Of a DNA stretch of 30,573 bases, positions 8,901-15,099 are shown piece after piece. The position numbers and the translations under genes were made by a program. Under the pieces are notes generated by a model that was given only the letters and a program-made list of their open reading frames with translations, did no database searches and was not told the DNA's origin. Source of the stretch: Candidatus Nomurabacteria bacterium (GTDB taxonomy: Bacteria > Patescibacteriota > Minisyncoccia > Phycocordibacterales > UBA918); contig CALRHO010000002.1 of NCBI GenBank assembly GCA_943359405.1, positions 1 to 30,573 on the forward strand, written 5' to 3'. The stretch's first letter is position 1, and each line of letters opens with the position of its first letter.

Positions 8901-9220
8901 GTAAACGAGTTGTACTCATCAACCAAACCACCAACCTTCTCTATAGCCGCAGAAATCTGCTTCCCCAAAAAAGTATCAACGGTCTGATAATCATGGATAC
9001 CACGCTCTTCTAGACGTTGGCTAAACGCCTCCACGCGATGATTGAAATCATCATAGTATCCTTTAAAGTCCGCGGCAGCTTCAGCGGCTACCTGTTCCGG
9101 GGACTGTGGGTGTAATCGTTCGTATGGTAGCGGTGTGCCAGGTATCGTATAAGAACCATCTGGTTGCTCTTGGGTCTCGAACACTCTCGATCCGGGACGT
9201 GATGATGATTCACCTGACAT
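5939..9220 (-). CDS. Giant coiled-coil, proline-rich membrane protein, unknown function
   Basis: The 1093-residue protein starts without a signal peptide. Residues 1-560 are mostly long Ala/Glu/Arg-rich helices, probably coiled coil. Two Gly/Ala-rich hydrophobic segments follow: a hairpin at about 567-601 (VALVGALAVGGLSGLVITT and on) and a second at about 664-690 (GAIAGIVAGAGTTYGL). Pro-rich linkers occur at about 700-730 and 884-915, the latter with 11 prolines in a row. The C-terminal part (930-1093) looks folded and acidic. It starts 9 bases after the TraD/VirD4-like ATPase stop, so the two are translationally close. A long cytoplasmic coiled coil, central membrane anchors and a proline-rich distal arm fit a scaffold of an envelope-spanning machine, but topology and function are inference. 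No homologue is recognised. Confidence 0.82.
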   Translation of the reverse strand: MSGESSSRPGSRVFETQEQPDGSYTIPGTPLPYERLHPQSPEQVAAEAAADFKGYYDDFNHRVEAFSQRLEERGIHDYQTVDTFLGKQISAAIEKVGGLVDEYNSFTHAFDADKAEKFPHLVTSIADAIKQFTTLTEKMETLLGVVEHEPVAETELNRENIRNIDAKRAWLSERWRDVEQFEAYKKTSFGGNNLEAVFPDLYRELVGKTETYTRSITSAAGMFADPALPTELLLGRVLEVQKQRATILGIIEEFERVRSQGFVPGQKAEPVAEIDPLAANAPITPKPFALKTGEAGVLLGEARRLLDDLSGKRALNLEHAHLFRNQAKEAWRNAKPVFDQAEAAYQREFAAREAIRAAKTFGKDKVDDTALRAAAAKRDEARAVYQRALSASNTFREQELAFRQQTLPGELAAARATRDTAVAAVTERLRTANPELSIEALSQALGKDATYRAAIEKLAQLESATKEVEHRDRLRAGYEKAVIRARAQKADGTLEGTKKLETVTFEPLAGRMQAAVRRGLIDRSLEAEQKATRDAIKANPGVLSRAQAMMIEKVTSALKTPEGKWNKKRVALVGALAVGGLSGLVITTPALLASVPVGFLTRYGTKWGVNRLGRAVSLDRKEAALQAEKAQATRDIFSGDVSSMARSQRDLQTSIDTATKRWRRGSEGLGAIAGIVAGAGTTYGLQNAFPETFAGRVANAAVQPEPPVSPYATPSQPEPPPPAPPSEVRVNVTLPTEDQVALRELNRRIDELGSGLRTEAPPPPAVAPEATPGREVVVLRGNVLSRLLHEQMVDAQAQAQGGQPVPAAERQRLARLMYERFPEMRGAEGIRATTPVERWALSPEQWREVGVASGDPNFIRPGEKINMQRLLEVISPRPIAEAAPGPVLTPPPPPPPPPPPVPEIPPPPPNPVRVPPVPPSDPVTGRLNIVSSDRTGETPVLVSTDAVVRDRVVEVGRADFDDSGFAAFVERVFGSREEFVRQQGALLSEINPQQGFLDGLLSVRVNNELPFNEAQPNLTLEAFLADLRTPAEVAASLRAGSPPINVNPDSIARWREAIPQLVDLLQEGGSVVDRQETTISELINAATANRISL

Positions 9221-9229
9221 AGGCTTTCA

Positions 9230-11998
9230 TTACAGCATACCACCCGAAAGCGGTGGGGGTGGCGGAGTTTCCCGCACGTAGCGAGCGCTAATTTCGGCCT
9301 CAATCTCCGCCCGAGGCCGGCCATAGCGCGAGAGACTAGAGTCAATCAGCTGCTGCACCAGTGCCGGGTCCGAGGTAATCGGTGGTCGCATCGCGACACT
9401 AAAGGGCTTGGTCGGAATCCCATTGGCCAAAATCCGGACTAAGGCATTAAAGTTTGGGGTATTCATAATATCCTTGGCGGTAAACACTGGTGCAAACTGC
9501 TGCTCCAAAAACTGCGCATCCTCCGAACCAACCCGAAACGCCACGAGCGAACCGACGTTTCCGAATACCGCATCTCGGATTTGTTCATCGAGCTGGGCGA
9601 TAAACTGGTGCACGACCGTGAGACTGAGTTTGTACTTGCGGGCTTCGGAGAGTATCGAGGCAATCGCTGGCGTAGAGACGTTTTGGAACTCATCGATATG
9701 TAAGTAAAACGGCGGAAAACTCTTGGTTGGATCATCGACCCGTGACAGTGCGGCCATGAGAATTTTGCCGACGATAATCATGCCGATGAGATTGGCGTTA
9801 ATTTCTCCGAGGCGGCCTTTCGAAAGATTAACAAGCAGGATCTTACGCTCATCCATCACCTTCCGAAAGTTAAACGATGACTGCTGCTGACCAATAATTG
9901 GTCGCATGTAATCGTTGGCGGTAAAGACATCAAACTTCGACACAATGTACGGGACAATGTTTTCAAGTGACGCTTCCCCACCCGCCTTAGTTGCAATCTC
10001 ACGCCAAAACTGCACCACCACCGGATTTTTAGCCTTCTCGAGTTTGTAGCGACGATACTTGGCATCGGCCATCACACGACTAATGTCCATCAGCGTATTA
10101 CCACTCTCGGGGTCTTCCATCACGAGCAGCGTGGCGTTCCGGAAATACTGCTCAAACATCGGCCCCATACTCTCTGGGTTACCCCCATAGAGTTTTTGGA
10201 AAATCGAGAATAGCTCATTGACCACAAAGGTCTTCTGCTCGGGTTTTTCTGGATCATACTCGAGCATATTGAGCCCAATCACCCGCTCGGTGCGCGACGG
10301 ATCAAAGTAGATAATATCTTCATAGCGTTCCGGTGGAATGGCACCCAAGACCTCCTCGATGTCAGTACCATGTGGGTCAATCATGCACACGCCATTGCCC
10401 TGCTGAATATCCTGGATAATGGTGTTGGTCATAAACTTCGACTTGCCTGTACCGGTCTGCCCGATGATGTAGAGGTGGCGCATGCGGTCGAGCTCCGACA
10501 TGTAGATTGGTCGATCGATACCACGGTGGCGATTATCACCAATGACAGTACCCGAGGTTGGCATGTCGGTTGGTGCCGGTGCCGTGGCTGACAGCACTTG
10601 CTTAAATTGGGGAGTGCCGATAATGCCGTTACCCGGGAAGTGCACGAGGGTCGCCACCTCAGTAAGCGAAAGCGGGAGCGCCGAAGCAGCACTAAATTCC
10701 CGAAAAGCAAAAGCTTTCTGAGCACGTGCGAGCGCCGCGCCGTGGTGGCGCCGCTCTACAAACTGATTTCCCTCCACCAGCGCAAACTGATTGAACGTCG
10801 CGACCAGCTCGGTCAAAACATCTTGAGCTCGTCTCGCTTCCTTGGCCGAGACCGCAATGCGAATATTGGCCTCGATGATTTGCGCCTTAATCTTACGACC
10901 AAATACCTCAAGCGCTTCCTGATCAACCTCCTTGGGTTTTTCGTTGTCTTTTTTCTTATCACCCGAGAACAGGAAGTCACTAATGCCGGCCGTAAACGCG
11001 CCAAGACTGGTACTGCGCGAAATTGCCTCCCCCGGCTTCATGCCCTTACCCACCTCCTTGATGATACCCTCGTAGGTCTTACGATAGTCAGTCTGCGGGT
11101 GCCGAAACACAAACTGAATGGCTGCACCACCACCATCGCGCTCAATTTTGGAGAAGGCATTTAGAATTACCGTAAATGGATCGGACAGAAAGCCTTCATG
11201 GGTTCGTAGTGGGTACAAGGGGTGTTTTTTAAGTGCCAAATCTACCACGGCATGGTGACCCTGTGGTACAAAAATGTTGTAGTCGTGTGGCTGGATTGAA
11301 ATGACAGCATGCGGGAACAGTCCTAATACTTGCTTTTCAAAGAGGGTCGTAAACTGATTAGGAATGGCGGCATAAAAGACAATGTCATCACTATTGTCAG
11401 CCACGGCAATTTCAAACGTGAAGTGATTGTGCTGTAGAGCCGAACCAATCGTACGCAGGCCCGCAAAGAGTTGCTCCATCATGCCGACGAGTTCTGCTAA
11501 TTGATAGGACTTATCTTGCGATCCCTTCAGTTCTGGTAGGGTCACCTCGTACAGCGTCATGTGGAGTAGGTGCCACGGCTCCTGCCCTTCTTTCGTATCG
11601 GCCATTACGGCACCACCCCGAATTTTTTCGATGAGGCGACGGTGTACTTCGTCCACGAGGTAGGCATCGTCCAGTTTTTCCAAGACCGAGAGCGCATTAC
11701 GTACTCCCTTATCAAGCGCAAGGGCAACCAGTTCCTCGGCTTTATCAGGGGCCATCTCCACGTTTGAAACGGCCGTCATGAGCGCCGACCCTTCTAATCG
11801 GTGTTTACTTTCAAGAATTACCTTGGGGGTAAATTGCGAATACTCTTGTAACGTCTGCTTGCCGAGCAGCTCCACTGTTGCTGGGTCTACTTCTGGCGAG
11901 CGCAGCGAAAGCTCGCGCTCGCGCTGTGCGATACGTGCTCGTAAATACTCAATCTCCTCTTCAGGAGTCGCAAACTGACGGGGCACCCCTTCGGCCAT
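9230..11998 (-). CDS. TraD/VirD4-like coupling-type ATPase with long N-terminal domain
   Basis: P-loop ATPase of the FtsK/HerA group, closest by pattern to type IV secretion coupling proteins that feed DNA or protein into a secretion channel. Walker A is IIGQTGTGKSKF (about residue 510), followed by GNGVCMIDPHGTDIEEVL; Walker B is FYLHIDEFQNV (about 763-773), followed by ILSEARKYKLSLTVVHQF, typical of TraD/TraG proteins. Residues 1-480 are an unassigned domain with no obvious membrane helices, so it would be soluble or peripheral. The C-terminus ends in a PPPPP stretch. No relaxase or other conjugation gene is in the window, and the partner is the 1093-residue protein 9 bases downstream. It may act in a patescibacterial surface or DNA-transfer machine; that is inference. 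Confidence 0.85.
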   Translation of the reverse strand: MAEGVPRQFATPEEEIEYLRARIAQRERELSLRSPEVDPATVELLGKQTLQEYSQFTPKVILESKHRLEGSALMTAVSNVEMAPDKAEELVALALDKGVRNALSVLEKLDDAYLVDEVHRRLIEKIRGGAVMADTKEGQEPWHLLHMTLYEVTLPELKGSQDKSYQLAELVGMMEQLFAGLRTIGSALQHNHFTFEIAVADNSDDIVFYAAIPNQFTTLFEKQVLGLFPHAVISIQPHDYNIFVPQGHHAVVDLALKKHPLYPLRTHEGFLSDPFTVILNAFSKIERDGGGAAIQFVFRHPQTDYRKTYEGIIKEVGKGMKPGEAISRSTSLGAFTAGISDFLFSGDKKKDNEKPKEVDQEALEVFGRKIKAQIIEANIRIAVSAKEARRAQDVLTELVATFNQFALVEGNQFVERRHHGAALARAQKAFAFREFSAASALPLSLTEVATLVHFPGNGIIGTPQFKQVLSATAPAPTDMPTSGTVIGDNRHRGIDRPIYMSELDRMRHLYIIGQTGTGKSKFMTNTIIQDIQQGNGVCMIDPHGTDIEEVLGAIPPERYEDIIYFDPSRTERVIGLNMLEYDPEKPEQKTFVVNELFSIFQKLYGGNPESMGPMFEQYFRNATLLVMEDPESGNTLMDISRVMADAKYRRYKLEKAKNPVVVQFWREIATKAGGEASLENIVPYIVSKFDVFTANDYMRPIIGQQQSSFNFRKVMDERKILLVNLSKGRLGEINANLIGMIIVGKILMAALSRVDDPTKSFPPFYLHIDEFQNVSTPAIASILSEARKYKLSLTVVHQFIAQLDEQIRDAVFGNVGSLVAFRVGSEDAQFLEQQFAPVFTAKDIMNTPNFNALVRILANGIPTKPFSVAMRPPITSDPALVQQLIDSSLSRYGRPRAEIEAEISARYVRETPPPPPLSGGML

Positions 11999-12372
11999 AC
12001 ACCAATACTACCGTGCTACCACCACGCACTGACATCGCTGTCCCCGCTTAGACTTTTTAACCACCTTTGAGAGCGAAGCGAAGCAATCCAGAGTATTTTT
12101 GACAAACCCCTGGATCGCCACACCCCTCCGTTCCGCTCCAGTTCTCGCAAAGATGAAACTAGACCTCAATCCGAAAACCTCTTCTAAAATCATTTCAGAC
12201 AAAGAGTATAAGGGAATGGCACTGACAAAAATAGAAATCCGTACCTCAGAAGACCCGGAAAATTGCCTGCTATGCGCGAAAAGCCCGAGTTAGCAGCGGA
12301 TACGTACGTTGTGTACGATGACGCTGCGAGCGACCGGCGTACAAAGCAGATTAGGTGATTTTGCGGGTCGTG
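11999..12372. other. Non-coding gap between mreB and the ATPase gene
   Basis: These 374 bases hold no convincing gene; the short open frames translate a palindromic repeat. Visible are the degenerate repeat at 12061-12156, a two-tier hairpin at 12293-12327 (GCAGCG with CGCTGC outside, CGTAC with GTACG inside) with no U-tract, and TAGTAT 6 bases before the ATPase start as a possible -10 box. Confidence 0.6.
12061..12156. repeat. Degenerate palindromic intergenic repeat
   Basis: The left arm (12066-12091) reads TTTGAGAGCGAAGCGAAGCA then ATCCAG. The right arm, read on the minus strand from 12156, begins TCATCTTTGCGAGAACTGG and ends GGCGATCCAGG. The arms match the wide-spread bacterial intergenic palindrome with ends like CATTGCGAGCGAAGCG and a core AATCCAG, but both have mutated. 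Copies elsewhere in the genome cannot be seen from here. Confidence 0.55.
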
Positions 12373-13386
12373 CTATCTCTTTGCCAAGATGGCGCGTTTG
12401 TAGGTATCAAGATGCTGTAGCGCCACGCCCGTCCCCTTCACCACACAAAACAGCGCCTGGTCAGCCAGTTGTGCTTTTACCCCCGTTCGCCGACGAATCA
12501 GTTCGGTGAAGTTTCGTAGCTGCGAGGTGCCACCGGTCATAATAATGCCACCGTCAATGATATCAGCCGCCAGTTCCGGAGGCGTTTCCAAAAATACGTC
12601 CTTGATAGCCTTCACCATCTCCCGCAGCTCTTTGCTAATGGCGCGGACAATCTCGTTGGTACGCACTTCGGTGGTGCGGGGCAGACCCGATATCACGTCA
12701 CGTCCCTTGATCTCCATACTAAGCTCCTCCTCCACTGGCAGTGCCGAACCAACGGTAATCTTAATCTCCTCAGCCGTTTTCTCACCAATTGAAAGATTCC
12801 GGGTTTTCTTGATGTAATCAATAATCGCTGCGTCAATGCGATTACCGGCACACTTCACTGAATTGGACGCCACAATGCCTCCGAGTGAAATCACCGCCAC
12901 GTCAGTTGTACCACCACCCATATCGACAATCATATGACCTTGCGGCTCGTAAATAGGCACCCCAGCACCGATAGCAGCCAAAATGGGCTCTTTCACCACG
13001 TAGGCGTTACGCGCACCAGCCTTAAGCGTCGCCTCCACCACCGCCCGTCGCTCGGTCGAGGTCACCCCGGCTGGTACTGACACCATGACATCGGGGCGCA
13101 AGAGCGAAAAGCGACCAACCACTCGCCCAAGGAAGTAGCGCAGCATCGCCTCAGTCACCCGGTAGTCAGCAATCACGCCGTCCTTCATCGGACGGAAGGC
13201 ACGGAGCGTATCCGGCGTACGACCAATCATGCGCTTGGCCTCTGCGCCGACAGCCAAAACCTTATTGTCATTACTAACGACCACCACCGACGGCTCATTG
13301 AGTACAATCCCCTGTCCAGGCACATAAACAAGGACACTGGTTGTACCCAGGTCAATACCAATTTTGGGCGTAAAGCGAGAAAACAT
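12373..13386 (-). CDS. mreB: MreB rod-shape protein (complete paralogue)
   Basis: Actin-like ATPase forming filaments that guide lateral peptidoglycan synthesis. All 337 residues of a normal MreB are present: phosphate 1 IGIDLGTTSVLVYVPGQG (residues 9-26), phosphate 2 IVDMGGGTTDVAVISLGG (about 153-170), and the adenosine motif GGIIMTGGTSQLRNF (about 280). The short N-terminus MFSRFTPK may serve as the membrane-binding segment. It is divergent from the HTH-murA gene, 79 bases away, and a promoter (13397-13426) reads into it. Pairing with murA joins two cell-wall functions and suggests co-regulation through the shared intergenic sites. A second mreB starts at 132. Confidence 0.96.
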   Translation of the reverse strand: MFSRFTPKIGIDLGTTSVLVYVPGQGIVLNEPSVVVVSNDNKVLAVGAEAKRMIGRTPDTLRAFRPMKDGVIADYRVTEAMLRYFLGRVVGRFSLLRPDVMVSVPAGVTSTERRAVVEATLKAGARNAYVVKEPILAAIGAGVPIYEPQGHMIVDMGGGTTDVAVISLGGIVASNSVKCAGNRIDAAIIDYIKKTRNLSIGEKTAEEIKITVGSALPVEEELSMEIKGRDVISGLPRTTEVRTNEIVRAISKELREMVKAIKDVFLETPPELAADIIDGGIIMTGGTSQLRNFTELIRRRTGVKAQLADQALFCVVKGTGVALQHLDTYKRAILAKR

Positions 13387-13396
13387 GTGAGCCCCT

Positions 13397-13426
13397 ATAG
13401 TACCGCTCTTTTCTCCCCGATACCAA
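13397..13426 (-). promoter_or_regulatory. Promoter of mreB
   Basis: Minus strand TTGGTA (13421-13426), 18 bases, TACTAT (13397-13402). The predicted start is only a few bases before the ATG at 13386, so the mRNA would be nearly leaderless. The -10 box lies in a CTATAGTAC sequence (13395-13403) that is repeated in the murA promoter. Confidence 0.55.
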
Positions 13427-13435
13427 TCCTGCGCT

Positions 13436-13456
13436 CTATAGCATATATGCTATAGT
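13436..13456. promoter_or_regulatory. 20-bp palindrome and extended -10 of HTH-murA
   Basis: CTATAGCATATATGCTATAG (13436-13455) is a perfect 20-bp palindrome ending 10 bases before the murA ATG. It contains the extended -10 TGCTATAGT (13448-13456), giving an almost leaderless transcript. Its position suits an operator, and the gene product itself begins with a helix-turn-helix domain, so autoregulation is a natural inference. A third CTATAG occurs at 13395-13400 before mreB. Confidence 0.65.
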
Positions 13457-13465
13457 ACTTTGCGT

Positions 13466-14974
13466 ATGCAATCGTTAGGATCAAAAATTGCTGATGTCCG
13501 CGAAGCGGCCGGCATTACCCAAGCCGCTCTCGCTAAAAAACTGAAGACTACTCAAAGTGCCATCGCTCGCATGGAAGCTGGCAAACAAAATGTCTCCACC
13601 GACATGCTCCGCCGCATTAGCCAAGCGCTCGGCAAAAACCTTATCACCCTCTCTCCTGGTACGGTGAACGTTGCCCTCGACGGAGGCTATCATCTTTCCG
13701 GTACCATCGAAACCAACACGAGCAAAAATGGTGCCGTCGGGCTCTTGTGCGCGTCACTCCTTAACCGCGGCACCACTACCCTGCGCCGCATGCCCCGCAT
13801 CGAAGAAGTACACCGCCTCATCGAAGTCCTCACCTCTATCGGTGTGAAGGTAGAGTGGCACGGCAGTGACGTCGTGATTACTCCACCCAAAACCTTCAAA
13901 CTCGGGAGCATTGATACCGAAGCTGCCCGCAAAACCCGCAGTATTGTGATGTTTATTGGTGCTCTCATGCACCACCTACCCAGCTTCTCACTACCACAAT
14001 CCGGTGGCTGCAAACTCGGCAGCCGTACGGTGCAACCACACTTCTTCGCCCTTGAGCACTTCGGTGTCCACATCGAAACAACTGCCCTGAGCTTTAAAGT
14101 GACATGCGCGCCCAGACGCCCGCGCGAAGTCATCCTCTACGAGTCTGGCGACACGGTTACCGAAAACGCCCTGTTTGCTGCGGCACGTACCCCCGGCACC
14201 ACCGTTATCAAGTACGCCAGTGCCAACTACATGGTGCAAGAAGTGTGTGCGTTTCTCCTTGCCTGTGGCGTGCAGATTGAGGGCATCGGTACTACCACCC
14301 TTACGGTCACCGGGGTCGCAAACATCAACACCGACCTCGAATACACACTCTCGGAAGACCCAACCGACAGCATGTTCTTCATCGCGGCTGCCGTCGTGAC
14401 CAACTCCGCCATCACCATCACCCGCTGTCCGATTGAGTTTCTCGAGTTAGAGCTCCTCACCCTCGAAAAAATGGGACTGCGTTTTACTATCGGCGCACCG
14501 TACCTCTCACACAATGGCCGGACTAAACTCGTTGATATCAAATTTAAACCCCAGCCAGCGCGCGACCTCATCGCCCCGCCAGAAAAAGTACATCCCCGCC
14601 CGTACCCCGGCCTCAATGCCGACAATCTACCGTTCTTTGCCGTGATTGCGACCCAAGCCAAAGGCCAAACGCTCATCCACGACTGGATGTACGAAAAGCG
14701 CGCTATCTACTTCACTGAACTGGACAAACTTGGTGCTGACACCGTACTGGCTGACCCGCACCGCATCTTCATCAATGGCCCCACGCCCCTACGCGCCGCC
14801 GAACTCATTTGCCCACCCGCACTCCGCCCTGCCACTATTCTTCTCATCGCTATGCTGGGTGCTCAGGGGCGATCGGTCTTGCGCAACATCTACTCCATCA
14901 ACCGCGGCTACGAAAACCTCGTCGCCCGTCTCTCGTCCCTCGGCGCCCACATCTCATACCTCGATGAGTTTTAA
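13466..14974 (+). CDS. murA: UDP-GlcNAc enolpyruvyl transferase with N-terminal XRE-type HTH
   Basis: MurA makes the first committed peptidoglycan precursor by moving enolpyruvate from PEP to UDP-GlcNAc. Residues 1-58 form a typical XRE/Cro helix-turn-helix (VREAAGITQAALAKKLKTTQ, then SAIARMEAGKQNVS). The MurA part follows with the KN pair (TNTSKNGAV), the catalytic cysteine in SGGCKLGSR (Cys182, equal to Cys115 of E. coli, with the following arginine kept), the aspartate in LNADNLPFF (Asp386) and MYEKRAIYFTELDKLGAD. The enzyme therefore looks active and has about 435 residues after the HTH. The ATG at 13466 is preferred over a TTG at 13460 because an extended -10 lies 9 bases upstream. The Cys at 182 predicts sensitivity to fosfomycin. 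Whether the HTH regulates its own promoter is inference. Confidence 0.92.
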   Translation: MQSLGSKIADVREAAGITQAALAKKLKTTQSAIARMEAGKQNVSTDMLRRISQALGKNLITLSPGTVNVALDGGYHLSGTIETNTSKNGAVGLLCASLLNRGTTTLRRMPRIEEVHRLIEVLTSIGVKVEWHGSDVVITPPKTFKLGSIDTEAARKTRSIVMFIGALMHHLPSFSLPQSGGCKLGSRTVQPHFFALEHFGVHIETTALSFKVTCAPRRPREVILYESGDTVTENALFAAARTPGTTVIKYASANYMVQEVCAFLLACGVQIEGIGTTTLTVTGVANINTDLEYTLSEDPTDSMFFIAAAVVTNSAITITRCPIEFLELELLTLEKMGLRFTIGAPYLSHNGRTKLVDIKFKPQPARDLIAPPEKVHPRPYPGLNADNLPFFAVIATQAKGQTLIHDWMYEKRAIYFTELDKLGADTVLADPHRIFINGPTPLRAAELICPPALRPATILLIAMLGAQGRSVLRNIYSINRGYENLVARLSSLGAHISYLDEF

Positions 14975-14982
14975 ACATCCTT

Positions 14983-15031
14983 GAACTCCCCTCGGCCAGT
15001 CCTCGAAGCAGCGGAGTTCGTAGTATTTTTT
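14983..15031 (+). terminator. Probable terminator after murA
   Basis: GAACTCC (14983-14989) pairs with GGAGTTC (15013-15019) across a 23-base loop, and TTTTTT follows at 15026-15031. The stem is short and the U-run starts 6 bases after it. Confidence 0.45.
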
Positions 15032-15082
15032 ACAGGTCGATACAAATCAAACTAAATCAACGCCTAAAAAATAAGCAAAATC

Positions 15083-15091
15083 TGCTACAAT
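15083..15091 (+). promoter_or_regulatory. Extended -10 box of priA
   Basis: TGCTACAAT ends 8 bases before the ATG at 15100, so transcription would begin at or just before the start codon. No -35 match is visible, as is common for extended -10 promoters. Confidence 0.55.
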
Positions 15092-15099
15092 ACGCTCCC

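Noticed and set aside
12008..12293. Two short overlapping frames (64 codons each) on opposite strands
   Set aside because: Both translate the degenerate palindromic repeat and neighbouring non-coding DNA; no start signals or protein-like features.
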